Shown here one piece after another: positions 20,220-29,779 of a stretch of DNA of 64,000 bases (position 1 is its first letter; every line of letters begins with the position of its first letter). Source of the stretch: an uncultured Patescibacteria group bacterium (GTDB lineage Bacteria; Patescibacteriota; JACMRA01); assembly GCA_938041505.1 (NCBI GenBank), contig CALITC010000004.1, forward strand, positions 1 to 64,000. Reading direction: 5' to 3'. A program made the position numbers and the translations under genes. The notes below the pieces were generated by a model that was given only the letters and a program-made list of their open reading frames with translations, was not told the origin of the DNA and made no database searches.

Positions 20220-21143
20220 TTGAAACAATTGACCTTACTGCCAACAACATTGATCAGCATCAATGGACCGACCTCCTCCGGCAAAACCCGATTATCTTTG
20301 GATTTAGCTAATATTCTACCCGATTGCTGGGTAGTTAATTGCGACTCTAGACAAATATACAAACGCCTTGATATTGGCACCGGTAAGGAAGCAGGCCTAT
20401 GGGAGCCAAACGGTGTATTCGAAAAAGTTTACATGATAGAAAACGTTCCTCACCTATTGATAGACTATATCGATCCACAACAAAACTACTCCCTCACAAG
20501 GTTCATTGAAGATTTTACAAACCTATTCCATAAGCTGCAACCTGAGCATTGTATACTTATAGGCGGTACTGGGCTCTATCACCACACCATCTTAAACAAA
20601 CAATCAATCACTAAAACCAAACAAGAATTTCAGTCTGAGTGGAATCAACTTAAGCAAGAATTGTTTGAAACACCACTGAATAAGCTTCAAGAGCAAGCTA
20701 ATAACAACCATCTAACTCTCAACAATTCCGATTTTAATAATCCAAGACGATTGGTTAATAGAATACTCGAAGCCAAAGCAGAAAAAAGCAACTGGCTAAG
20801 CGAAATACAATTACCAGTATTTAAGAAGGTGATCGAAACCCATGTTGACATCACCAGACACAAGCTAGAATTAAACATCAAAGAGCGCCTAGCTAAACGA
20901 TCTCACCAAGGCCTTATCAAAGAAGTACAATCCCTGCAGGATCTTGGCACCAACCGACTACTAGAGCTGGGATTAGAGTATCGCCTCACTCAGCTCTATC
21001 TACTCGGACAATTAACTCATAAAGACTATACTACAGCTCTACTAAGTGAGAATCTCAAACTAGCTAAGCGACAACTGACTTGGATCAAAAAAAGTAATTC
21101 TTATCCTATTCATCGAGTAGAAGATGTTTTGAGTTTGTTATAG
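20220..21143 (+). CDS. miaA: tRNA dimethylallyltransferase
   Basis: INGPTSSGKTRLSLDLA, NCDSRQIYKRLDIGTGKE, LIGGTGLYHHTIL. Confidence 0.92.
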   Translation: MKQLTLLPTTLISINGPTSSGKTRLSLDLANILPDCWVVNCDSRQIYKRLDIGTGKEAGLWEPNGVFEKVYMIENVPHLLIDYIDPQQNYSLTRFIEDFTNLFHKLQPEHCILIGGTGLYHHTILNKQSITKTKQEFQSEWNQLKQELFETPLNKLQEQANNNHLTLNNSDFNNPRRLVNRILEAKAEKSNWLSEIQLPVFKKVIETHVDITRHKLELNIKERLAKRSHQGLIKEVQSLQDLGTNRLLELGLEYRLTQLYLLGQLTHKDYTTALLSENLKLAKRQLTWIKKSNSYPIHRVEDVLSLL

Positions 21144-21149
21144 AAAAAT

Positions 21150-21612
21150 ATTTTTAAGCTAACACAGGTTCTCTCTTAACTTGTTAATGTTCCATTTTAC
21201 CTTGATGCAAAACCGAACCAGTCGGGCCGAAGGACTACCACTAGAGCAAGCCTCTATCCCTACAAACTACTCCGTAGTTTTGTTGGGAACCCGGCAAGTC
21301 TGGCTCACACCCTTAGAGAAAAAATCAAGACTTATTGGGACTATTTCTCATTCTAAGAACCACTCCATTCCATTATAGTTTCAAGAGGTCAAACTTATAC
21401 TAACAAAAAAGCATCTAAAAGCGGAAGTCTTTTAGCAAGAAAAAAAATCTTATTCTGGAGTAGACTTGCTCTACGGAGGAATAATCTTTTAAATAATCCA
21501 CCGAGGCCTCCACAGATTATGCGGGCTAGTATGGATGTAATATAATGCAGCTTATGCGATCAGCATAACGGAATGAAGTAGAATCCGATACGATATAATC
21601 TGGGGAGAGTAG
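21150..21612. other. Candidate structured non-coding RNA region, orientation uncertain
   Basis: Nested complementary segments over 460 nt: CCCTACAAACTAC/GTAGTTTTGTTGGG, TTATTC/GAATAA, CAGATTAT/ATAATCTG; no convincing ORF. Confidence 0.4.
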
Positions 21613-21993
21613 CTAAAACTGGGTTAAATACTCAAACCATTTATTATAGTTGGACTTATTGGTTTCGTCTTCTTCTGGAATGTACTCGTCCTCAGTCGCT
21701 TCGTTGTCGCCTTCAATCGAGGAAGTGTCCAGTACGCGCTCACCTCGCACCTTATAAAGTTTTTCTTTGGCGTATTTTTCTTTGAATAATTCAGAATTGT
21801 AGTAGTCCTTCTTATTCTTCCCTTCGTTATTGGCATCTTCCAGCAAAGTCAGCACCAACTCATCTTCAGCAATCAACTTCTCTATACGATGAATCCGGTA
21901 CAATTGCGCGATATTAAAGAATATTCCTGCCAGAAGAAGGACATGAATCCCAAACCGCACCGCCGGTAAACGTACAAAAGTTTTGATAGTCAT
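21613..21993 (-). CDS. FtsB/DivIC-like septum formation protein
   Basis: Single N-terminal TM, coiled coil, YYNSELFKEKYAKEKLYKVRGERV. Confidence 0.65.
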   Translation of the reverse strand: MTIKTFVRLPAVRFGIHVLLLAGIFFNIAQLYRIHRIEKLIAEDELVLTLLEDANNEGKNKKDYYNSELFKEKYAKEKLYKVRGERVLDTSSIEGDNEATEDEYIPEEDETNKSNYNKWFEYLTQF

Positions 21994-22090
21994 TATCTCA
22001 ATAATGAACGATAGAGAAAAATAGGTCAACAAAAAAGCCTGCAAAAAAATCTACAAGCTTTGATAAATAAGAAATTAATCAAGCAAAAAA

Positions 22091-22540
22091 TCAACAAGAA
22101 GGAACAAGCCTATCATTGATAATTTTAAAACTGGAACAACCCGCCGAAGCTGGCTGTTTATCGGTTTGTCCTGTATTAACATTGTTGTTAATAATTAGGA
22201 CAGTATTACTTTGAGCATCTCTCTGAGCAGGAGGTTCCGTGTAAAACGGAACGTTTCGTTGGGGCTGGGCATATTGTTGTTGTGAAACACCAACATGTCT
22301 TACCTCAATGATTTGCTTCGGTGGTACAATTTCATTAAAAACTGCATCCACTGTATTCTTAATCAAGTGATCTTTGAAAGAATACCCAGGCTGAGAATAA
22401 CAGGTTTGCTCATTATAATATCTATGACTATTTCCATACTCTAAAGAGTGAGAATAATCACAACCAGCAGTGGCCGGAGAATCAGCTATTATGACACTTC
22501 CAGTGGCAAGCATGGGTATTAACAAGAAATTTATTTTCAT
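22091..22540 (-). CDS. Small secreted protein
   Basis: Signal peptide MKINFLLIPMLATGSVIIADSPATA; coupled to the upstream gene by TAATATG. Confidence 0.6.
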   Translation of the reverse strand: MKINFLLIPMLATGSVIIADSPATAGCDYSHSLEYGNSHRYYNEQTCYSQPGYSFKDHLIKNTVDAVFNEIVPPKQIIEVRHVGVSQQQYAQPQRNVPFYTEPPAQRDAQSNTVLIINNNVNTGQTDKQPASAGCSSFKIINDRLVPSC

Positions 22541-22541
22541 A

Positions 22542-22952
22542 TTAATACCTCTGCATATAAAATGGCATTGCTTGAACCGCACCAGGATTGTGCTGATTTT
22601 GATAAACCTGATTAAGAGGAATCAAATTTCCACCATTTCCATGTGAATTTGGGTTATAGAAAAAAACTCCTTGATTAATCAGATTTTGGCGCTGGACCTG
22701 TTTGTTAATCTTTTGTATTTTATTTCCAGGGATTCCAAATTGTGCTCTTTCTACTTGATATGGTGTTACGATTTGACTTCTATCAAACCTACCTCTACCG
22801 GATCGAAAATCTCCCGTGCACAGAACGTAATCTGCACCAGGAAAAGTACTACCCTCACATGCGGCTTGCACTTTTGATTGGGCAGAAGCAGGCAGGGAAA
22901 AAGCTAAACTAATACCTATTACACCAGCACACTTAACTAATCTTCTTTTCAT
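22542..22952 (-). CDS. Small secreted protein
   Basis: Signal peptide MKRRLVKCAGVIGISLAFSLPASAQS. Confidence 0.6.
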   Translation of the reverse strand: MKRRLVKCAGVIGISLAFSLPASAQSKVQAACEGSTFPGADYVLCTGDFRSGRGRFDRSQIVTPYQVERAQFGIPGNKIQKINKQVQRQNLINQGVFFYNPNSHGNGGNLIPLNQVYQNQHNPGAVQAMPFYMQRY

Positions 22953-23025
22953 GAATGTTGCTCCATATTAATAAGAGTTTCCTCTAACTATCAGATAAAA
23001 TATATTAAAAAAACACTTTTGTCAA

Positions 23026-23052
23026 CAAAAAGAACCAGCATATGCTGGTTCT
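23026..23052 (-). terminator. Rho-independent terminator after the second pilin-like gene
   Basis: Palindrome AGAACCAGCATATGCTGGTTCT then T-run on the minus strand. Confidence 0.75.
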
Positions 23053-23074
23053 CAATTTTAACACTTGTAGAATA

Positions 23075-23509
23075 TTAACTAGTAACTTCTGTACTAGTAA
23101 CCAATCCACCAAGAATATTCACGATTGTGAAGGCCGCTACACATATAACTAAGCCAATCAAAGCGTTAAAAATGATAGTCTTACCTTTGGTTGCCCCAGC
23201 TCCAGATCCGCCTGGATCAACAATGAAGAGGAATCCTCCATATACTAGGAACAATACTGCGACACCTCCGGCGATAAACGTAAGTGTTTCAGCTACATTC
23301 ACTAGAATGTTTACAATTCCAGTCTCACCATCCTCAAAATCATCATCTCCAGTCAACGCACATCCTTCGTCGCTTAGACAAAGTTCGCCACGAGTTGGTA
23401 ACAAATCTCTCTGCGCGTTACCTACAATTCCACTCACCATTGTTGCGAGCATCATAAAGCCCAATACGCCATAGGCGAATTTCGAAAATAAAGTTTTTAC
23501 CTTAGTCAT
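23075..23509 (-). CDS. TrbC/VirB2-like pilin-type membrane protein
   Basis: Same two-TM layout as 9690-10184: GGVAVLFLVYGGFLFIVDPGGSGAGATKGKTIIFNALIGLVI. Confidence 0.75.
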   Translation of the reverse strand: MTKVKTLFSKFAYGVLGFMMLATMVSGIVGNAQRDLLPTRGELCLSDEGCALTGDDDFEDGETGIVNILVNVAETLTFIAGGVAVLFLVYGGFLFIVDPGGSGAGATKGKTIIFNALIGLVICVAAFTIVNILGGLVTSTEVTS

Positions 23510-23520
23510 AATAAAAATAG

Positions 23521-23748
23521 TTGTAATAGTATTATAACGAACTTATAATATCTTGGCAAGAGCCTCGCGGCGACTGAGCAGAAAAGCTAGCTCTTGTAAA
23601 GAGCGAACCGAATGGGGCTAGATATAGGTCGAACATGTTTCAACCGGCATAAGCTGTCGGTGATTGAGACACCTTTGCTATGTGCAAAGCACCGAACCGA
23701 AGGGGTAAGTATCGCTCCAATTTACTTCGAGCAGTTGTTTTTTAAAAA
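23521..23748 (+). ncRNA. Candidate tandem-repeat structured ncRNA with its own promoter
   Basis: TTGTAA-17-TATAAT (23521-23549); two copies of CGGYGAYTGAG...CGAACCGAA(T)GGGG at 23568-23617 and 23658-23705; T-run near 23739. Confidence 0.45.
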
Positions 23749-23765
23749 TTATCGTTAACGCAACA

Positions 23766-24920
23766 TTACACCCTACTCAAACCCGAAAAGCCAATCATTA
23801 CCGCATTATCTCCAGTGAGATAGAGTGGCGGGATATAGACTTGCGTGCTTAGAAGGCCCACTTTCTCTCTCAGTAGCGGATTAGCACTCACACCCCCGGA
23901 TAAGCCTAGAGATTGGGGCATATACTGGCTTTGTGCCCTCCGCAACTTACGCACCAACTGCTCTACAATTACGTACTGTATAGAAATACACATTTCTTTA
24001 ATAAACCTGAGCTTTGGATCGTCAAGCAGCTCCAATTCTGTGCTTAGTAGCTGATTTATTTCAGTAGGATCTAATCGCTGCTCTTTTTCAAAACCATGCT
24101 TATCCAAATAATACCGCACCGCCGTCTTCAAGCCAGAAAAAGAATAATCAAAACTTGCACTCTTCAACATCCCGCGCGGTAAATCATGGATATTCTCAGC
24201 TCGTTTACCAGCAATTTTGCTAATACTAACCCCTGCAGGATATGGCAAACCAAGCAGCCTACCAGTTTTATCAAAGCTCTCACCAGCCGCATCATCCAAA
24301 GTCTGACCAACAACCTCCCAATCACGAGGCGAGGTAAGTAATAAAATCTGAGAATTACCACCACTTACAAGCAAATGAAGATGAGGGAAAACTTCCTTAT
24401 CAGGTAAATACTCAAAATTCATTGATTCCTGCCAAAAACAGCTGATGACGTGACCATGAAGATGATTAACCTCCTCAATAGCAGCAGACTGACCAAACTC
24501 TTTTGCCACAAAAAAGCGAAGTGCTCGAGCAAATTCCCGCCCTACTTTGAGCGCAGACACCAAACCAGGCTCTGTCGTCACAAATATCTTAGATAAGTGA
24601 GTAAAAATATCTTGATAATCATGAACATCAATATCGACAGGGTTGGTCTCTTCTCCAGATATTGTGGGTTGTACGCCCTGGCCAATTTTTGAGAGAAGTA
24701 ACTGTAGTAGTACGTGGATATGCTCTGCATGCTGGCGCGCACCTATCTCAGGCACCACACCTCCAAATTCTTGATGGATATTGATTTGAGATGAGACCAC
24801 GCTTGAGATGATTTGAGTAGAATTAAGACCTTCGACAAACCCTACGCTTTCGTCAGGAGTGTATTTGAGAAGTGCAAGAGATGTTTCATCGCAGCTAGTT
24901 TCGATCGCCAAGTAATACAT
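23766..24920 (-). CDS. tsaD: tRNA N6-adenosine threonylcarbamoyltransferase TsaD
   Basis: AIETSCDETSLALL, GGVVPEIGARQHAEHI, VNHLHGH, LVSGGNSQI, GLSGGVSAN. Confidence 0.97.
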   Translation of the reverse strand: MYYLAIETSCDETSLALLKYTPDESVGFVEGLNSTQIISSVVSSQINIHQEFGGVVPEIGARQHAEHIHVLLQLLLSKIGQGVQPTISGEETNPVDIDVHDYQDIFTHLSKIFVTTEPGLVSALKVGREFARALRFFVAKEFGQSAAIEEVNHLHGHVISCFWQESMNFEYLPDKEVFPHLHLLVSGGNSQILLLTSPRDWEVVGQTLDDAAGESFDKTGRLLGLPYPAGVSISKIAGKRAENIHDLPRGMLKSASFDYSFSGLKTAVRYYLDKHGFEKEQRLDPTEINQLLSTELELLDDPKLRFIKEMCISIQYVIVEQLVRKLRRAQSQYMPQSLGLSGGVSANPLLREKVGLLSTQVYIPPLYLTGDNAVMIGFSGLSRV

Positions 24921-24936
24921 TATAATGAATAGTTAA

Positions 24937-25857
24937 TTACTGCCTTGCATACCGTTCTACTACATCAACAATTGGACTAAGAACGTCCGTCTCATATGGA
25001 GTGTCAAAGCCATTAAGCACCGTAAGAAGTCGTTCAAAACCAGCTCCAGTATCTATGTTTTTTTGCCTCAATGGACTGATTGAAATTGGTTCGCTCTGAC
25101 CATCTTTTTCCCCTTCATACATCATGAAGACATTATTCCATATCTCTACAATCTGATTCTCAATAAAATCTTCTATTTCTCCATATGTTTGCGCATTAAG
25201 AGTGTCTACGGACTTTAGCTGATTCTTCTCAAGCAGGTAATACACCTCACTACAAGGGCCACACGGACCTTTGTAAGGCAAACCCCACCAGTTGTCTTTA
25301 CCTGAGCGCTTAGTAATTCGAAACACAAACTCATCACCTTCCAGGACTTTATCAGCCAAATCCACCTTAGAAAAATCAAATTCTTCACCAGTCGTTGGCT
25401 CTACCCCAGCGTTTTGGAATAAGTTCTGCCAGACTTGCACAGCCTCATCATCAACACCTACATTCTCACTACCTTTGTAGACAGTTACGAACAACCGGTT
25501 AGGATCCAAACCAAGATAATCAGGAGAAGTCAAAAATTCGAATGTCCACTCTATGATCTCCTTCTTAAAATAAGATCCCAAACTCCAGTTACCAAGCATT
25601 TCAAAAAATGTAAGATGCCTATTATCCCCAACTTCTTCAATATCTCCAGTTCGTAAACATTTTTGAGAATTAGCAATTCTGTCACCTTGAGGGTGGTTCT
25701 GACCAGTTAGATAAGGAATCATTGGCTGCATACCGGCAGTAGTAAAGAGCACTGTAGGGTCTTCCTTCGGAACCAAAGAACTCGAAGGCACGATAGCATG
25801 ACCTTTGGATTCCATGAACGAAAGGTACTTTTGGCGAAGTGTATTAGAAGTTAGCAT
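24937..25857 (-). CDS. alaS: Alanyl-tRNA synthetase, N-terminal catalytic region only (306 aa)
   Basis: FTTAGMQPMIPYLTGQ, NSQKCLRTGDIEEVGDNRHLTFFEMLGNWS, DTGAGFERLLTVLNG; stops after VVERYARQ, 16 nt before tsaD. Confidence 0.9.
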   Translation of the reverse strand: MLTSNTLRQKYLSFMESKGHAIVPSSSLVPKEDPTVLFTTAGMQPMIPYLTGQNHPQGDRIANSQKCLRTGDIEEVGDNRHLTFFEMLGNWSLGSYFKKEIIEWTFEFLTSPDYLGLDPNRLFVTVYKGSENVGVDDEAVQVWQNLFQNAGVEPTTGEEFDFSKVDLADKVLEGDEFVFRITKRSGKDNWWGLPYKGPCGPCSEVYYLLEKNQLKSVDTLNAQTYGEIEDFIENQIVEIWNNVFMMYEGEKDGQSEPISISPLRQKNIDTGAGFERLLTVLNGFDTPYETDVLSPIVDVVERYARQ

Positions 25858-25881
25858 AGGTGTATTAGTTGCAAGCCCGAG

Positions 25882-26880
25882 TTAATTGATAACCACATCA
25901 TCAATTCTCAGCTCCTTATTCGGTCTTCCATCTTCCACAATCTCTCCACTACCATCTACCGGGTCAATTTCAGCGCTAATCTCATCCAAAACTCCGAAGC
26001 TTGTTGCTTGAACCTGACCGACTATTGTATAGCGTGGTTGAAGCGTCGTATCGGCAAGGGTAATGAAGAATTGGCTACTATTAGTATCTGGGCCTCGATT
26101 TGCCATAATCATCAATCCTTTTTGATAGGTAATCTGTCCTGTAGCCTCGTCAAGGTCCTTGTATAACTCAGAAGTAAATTCTGGTGTGTTAGCCAAGGTA
26201 GTTTCGCCGTCAACTTCTGCAAACTCTGGAGCTACTGTATAAATCTCATCTTCAATATCAGTACCGAATGCTGATTGTCCTCCAGTTCCATCTCCAGAAG
26301 GGTCTCCCCCTTGAATCACTTTGAAGTTATCTTGTTCTACAATACGGTGGAATTCCAATCCATCGTAGTAATCTCGAGATGCTAGCCTGACAATGTTTTC
26401 GACATTCTTAGGAGCAATTTTATCAAGTAAGTTGATTTGCAAATCACCAAAATTTGTTTTGAAATCGACACTCTGGTCTACAAACGACAAGTTTTCAGCC
26501 TCTTCGTCAAGCACAGCTTGGTCAGTCGGAGCTGGAGAGTCATCCTGAGCCTCTTCTTCTGCTTGCAAGACCTCATCTTCACCCATGACAACATTCGGGA
26601 TAAAATCAAACCCTATCCATGCAAAACCAGCAATAAGACCAGCCGCAAGAACCAACGAAGCAATTTTGTCAAAACTCCAGTAGCCGGGCTTGGGGGTCAT
26701 CGGAGTGGTTGACTTAAGAGGTATCTCTGTAACCACCTTTTGAGCTTGAGGCTTGGCAGCAGCAACTTTTGTCTTCTTGGTAAGATCTACTTCTTTCTTA
26801 ATAGCTTTCTTGGCAGTTTTAGCTGATTTTGACGCAGTCTTCCGTGTAGTTTTCTTTGTAGATTTCTTATTTTTAGCCAT
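25882..26880 (-). CDS. Membrane-anchored cyclophilin-type peptidyl-prolyl isomerase with Lys/Ala-rich N-terminus
   Basis: KNVENIVRLASRDYYDGLEFHRIV, VIQGGDPSGDGTGGQSAFG, NSSQFFITLADT. Confidence 0.92.
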   Translation of the reverse strand: MAKNKKSTKKTTRKTASKSAKTAKKAIKKEVDLTKKTKVAAAKPQAQKVVTEIPLKSTTPMTPKPGYWSFDKIASLVLAAGLIAGFAWIGFDFIPNVVMGEDEVLQAEEEAQDDSPAPTDQAVLDEEAENLSFVDQSVDFKTNFGDLQINLLDKIAPKNVENIVRLASRDYYDGLEFHRIVEQDNFKVIQGGDPSGDGTGGQSAFGTDIEDEIYTVAPEFAEVDGETTLANTPEFTSELYKDLDEATGQITYQKGLMIMANRGPDTNSSQFFITLADTTLQPRYTIVGQVQATSFGVLDEISAEIDPVDGSGEIVEDGRPNKELRIDDVVIN

Positions 26881-27116
26881 AACTTGACAATATGTATAGT
26901 ATTATTGTATACTAGGAAATAGTTTCAAAAACGTCAAGTTTACGGTATTTACAATGAATCACCCGGTACTACCTTCGAGCGTCAATACATCAATAGAGGT
27001 TCCAATTTACAAGATTTTTTTTATTTTTATGAGCTAATTAGCCCTTTCTGTTGACTATCCAACTTGTTGGACGTTCTTTTGTATTCAAAAATTTAGCAAT
27101 TTAACTACTACTTCCT

Positions 27117-29264
27117 ATGCCAAAAAAAACCATCGCCCAAACCCTAGCCAATACTTCAAAAAAAGAAGAGCCTGGTGTCAAAAAATCCTCAGCAAATCGA
27201 AAGAGATTAACCATCGGTTCTGCCAACAAAAATAAGAAAAAGATCCCCAAAATCACCAAGATATTCAAGAAAAAACCCGATGCCAACACTTCGGAGAAGT
27301 CCAAGCAGGCTTTAGAACAAGCCAAAACCCGTCGAGCAATCAAAAAATCTTCGCAAGAACTAGTTACACGCAAAGGTATTCTTGGGCTCAATCTAGTATC
27401 TACCGCAGACACCAATAGACAGCGCGCAATAGAAGATGATCAAATCGAACAACGCGGAAGCAAGAGATACAGGGTATCCGAAGACGGTGTCAAAGTAAAA
27501 ATGAAGAAGATCACCAAAAAGCGTACTTCAAAAACTCAAAACAGACGCCTCAAGAAGTTCATTGAAAATGATGCCTCACTCTACCCAGAGTTCCAAAAAC
27601 AATCCGTTGACTTCCAACAATCTGTAATTAAGATGGTCAAGCAAGGGGTAACCAGAGGGTTCGTTACCGAAGATGAACTTCTGTATCTTATCCCGCGACC
27701 CGAAGAGAACGTAACTTTGGTTGAGGATATCATGGATCTGTGTGAAGACTCTGGATCCCCTGTTAAGTTTGATTCTACTTTGGATGCACTTTGGTCATCT
27801 CTTGAAAACGAAGAAGAAATGAAACGCCGCGAAACCGAATTGGCTTCTAAGCTTAAGAGCTCTATTGGTGATATCTCAGGAGACGATCTCAAAGACGATG
27901 CTGTGCAGAACTACATTCGAGATATTTCCCGCTACCCTCTCCTAACCAAAGACAAAGAAGTCGAGCTTTCCAAAAGAATTGAGCAAGGCGACCAGGCTGC
28001 AAAACTCGCGCTTTGCAACGCCAACTTACGTCTAATCGTACACTCCGCCAAAAAATACATGGGTCGCAACCTAGCTTTCCTTGATCTTATTCAAGAAGGT
28101 AACATCGGTCTTCTCCGCGCTGTAGAGAAGTTTGACTGGCGTCGTGGATACAAATTCTCTACCTACGCTTCTTATTGGATTGATCAGAGTATTCGCCGCG
28201 CCTTAGCTGATCAAAGCCGACCAATTCGTCTCCCAGTCCACGTAGAAGAAAAACTCAACAGATATAAGAAAGAGAAGCGTAAACTCATCGATGAGCTTGG
28301 CCGAGAACCATCTGACGACGAGATCGCAGAGAAGCTAGAGGTGGATATCGACACCATCTACTACTTCAAGAGGATTTCGCAAGATACCGTTTCAATCGAC
28401 ACCATGGTCGGACACAACGAAGATAGCGATACTCAAATCATTGAAACCATCGAAGATGACCGCACTATGGCTCCAATTGACGCTGCTTCCAACAAAGTTT
28501 TGCGCGATTACATGATGAACATTGTTGACGATGTCCTAGAACCACGCGAAAAGAAAGTAATCTTACTCAGGTTTGGACTAGACGGTACTGGAGTTGCTCA
28601 CACCCTCGAGGAAATTGGTGAGGTTTTCCACGTTACGCGTGAACGTGTCCGTCAGATCGAAGAAGTCGCTCTTAACAAAATCAGACAGCATAAAGAAAGC
28701 TTCAAGTTAGTAGATTTCTTAGAAGGTATTCAGCCGCAGACCTTCGCCCCTACTGCTTTCAAGCGTGATGATGATGTCAAGCTCAACATTCAATTCAACA
28801 AAAAGATCGACTTCGAAAAATGTGTCAGCACCATCGTCCAACAAATCCAGGAAAACACCTGCTCCATTTATTTCCTCCGCGGAACCATGGGCACAGGAAA
28901 AACAACACTAGTCCAAGAAATTAGCAAACGGATCGGTGTCAAAGACGAGGTGTCATCTCCAACTTTTGCCATAATGCAAAAGTACGATCTAGAGAACAAT
29001 GCTAGCGCCACCAAAACCCATGAGTTCAAAAAAGTAAGCCACATGGATCTACATCGTCTCAATAAAGAAAAAAATGCGTTGGATGGTGAAATAGGTTGGA
29101 TCGAAGAAGAGCTCACCAATATCGACCAGATCATCTTCGTAGAATGGCCAGATAAGCTCCTCAAAAAACAAGCCGTCATCCAATGGCTAGGCCGCAAACA
29201 CTTAATCATCGAGTGTAAAATAGGTAAAAAAGGAGACCACTACTTCCGAATCAAAGAGCGTTAA
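27117..29264 (+). CDS. rpoD: Sigma-70 factor (RpoD) fused to a C-terminal TsaE ATPase
   Basis: Sigma: DLIQEGNIGLLRAVEKFDWRRGYKFSTYASYWIDQSIRRA, LEEIGEVFHVTRERVRQIE. TsaE: LRGTMGTGKTTLVQEI, SSPTFAIMQKYD, HMDLHRL, EIGWIEE, VEWPDKL. Confidence 0.95.
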   Translation: MPKKTIAQTLANTSKKEEPGVKKSSANRKRLTIGSANKNKKKIPKITKIFKKKPDANTSEKSKQALEQAKTRRAIKKSSQELVTRKGILGLNLVSTADTNRQRAIEDDQIEQRGSKRYRVSEDGVKVKMKKITKKRTSKTQNRRLKKFIENDASLYPEFQKQSVDFQQSVIKMVKQGVTRGFVTEDELLYLIPRPEENVTLVEDIMDLCEDSGSPVKFDSTLDALWSSLENEEEMKRRETELASKLKSSIGDISGDDLKDDAVQNYIRDISRYPLLTKDKEVELSKRIEQGDQAAKLALCNANLRLIVHSAKKYMGRNLAFLDLIQEGNIGLLRAVEKFDWRRGYKFSTYASYWIDQSIRRALADQSRPIRLPVHVEEKLNRYKKEKRKLIDELGREPSDDEIAEKLEVDIDTIYYFKRISQDTVSIDTMVGHNEDSDTQIIETIEDDRTMAPIDAASNKVLRDYMMNIVDDVLEPREKKVILLRFGLDGTGVAHTLEEIGEVFHVTRERVRQIEEVALNKIRQHKESFKLVDFLEGIQPQTFAPTAFKRDDDVKLNIQFNKKIDFEKCVSTIVQQIQENTCSIYFLRGTMGTGKTTLVQEISKRIGVKDEVSSPTFAIMQKYDLENNASATKTHEFKKVSHMDLHRLNKEKNALDGEIGWIEEELTNIDQIIFVEWPDKLLKKQAVIQWLGRKHLIIECKIGKKGDHYFRIKER

Positions 29265-29577
29265 TTATTCTTTCGCCTCTCACAAATTTGTTATCAATAT
29301 CGAAACTACAACATATTTTAATAACCCCTGTATAATCAGGGGTTATGGCGCTATTGTTTACAAACTGATTAACACTTCCAGTTGAAAAATACTTCTTAAG
29401 ATCGGTGGCTATATGGGATATTTTACAGACTTCTTGAGCCTTTATTTGATTTTTTGGCTCACAGAACTCTCTCATTGCTGCCTCCCTGTTAGTTAATATG
29501 TTTATAAATGTCTGACGTGATCGATAACCATGACCTGTTGAAGTTATGCGTTCAATGACTGCACTGAGCTCGTTCAA
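29251..29577 (-). CDS. Hypothetical protein
   Basis: ORF only; overlaps the 3' end of rpoD-tsaE. Confidence 0.35.
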   Translation of the reverse strand: MNELSAVIERITSTGHGYRSRQTFINILTNREAAMREFCEPKNQIKAQEVCKISHIATDLKKYFSTGSVNQFVNNSAITPDYTGVIKICCSFDIDNKFVRGERIINAL

Positions 29578-29779
29578 AACAGGTATTGTTTTTTCGATAA
29601 ACTCACCTAATTTATAAATTTTTGCATTTGTTTATATGGTTGAAACTATAAGTAAAAGGTTGTTGATATCGCTTTTATTTATCATCTGTATCAGGAAAAA
29701 TTACTACGTTACTATTCAAATAATACATATAAAATTTACTAGCACTTCTCGAATTCGCGCATAGCCTAAAGATTCAACT

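Noticed and set aside
21181-21378. 65-aa ORF in the miaA/FtsB-like intergenic region
   Set aside because: No signal or family; overlaps strong RNA-like hairpins
21150-21612. RNase P RNA, tmRNA or SRP RNA identity
   Set aside because: GAGGAAAGTCC, ACAGAACCCGGCTTA, tmRNA ends and GGAAGGAAGCAGCC strings are not present on either strand
23568-23705. Glycine or c-di-AMP riboswitch as identity of the tandem RNA
   Set aside because: Tandem layout and CCGAAGGGG are only superficially similar; core motifs of those classes are missing
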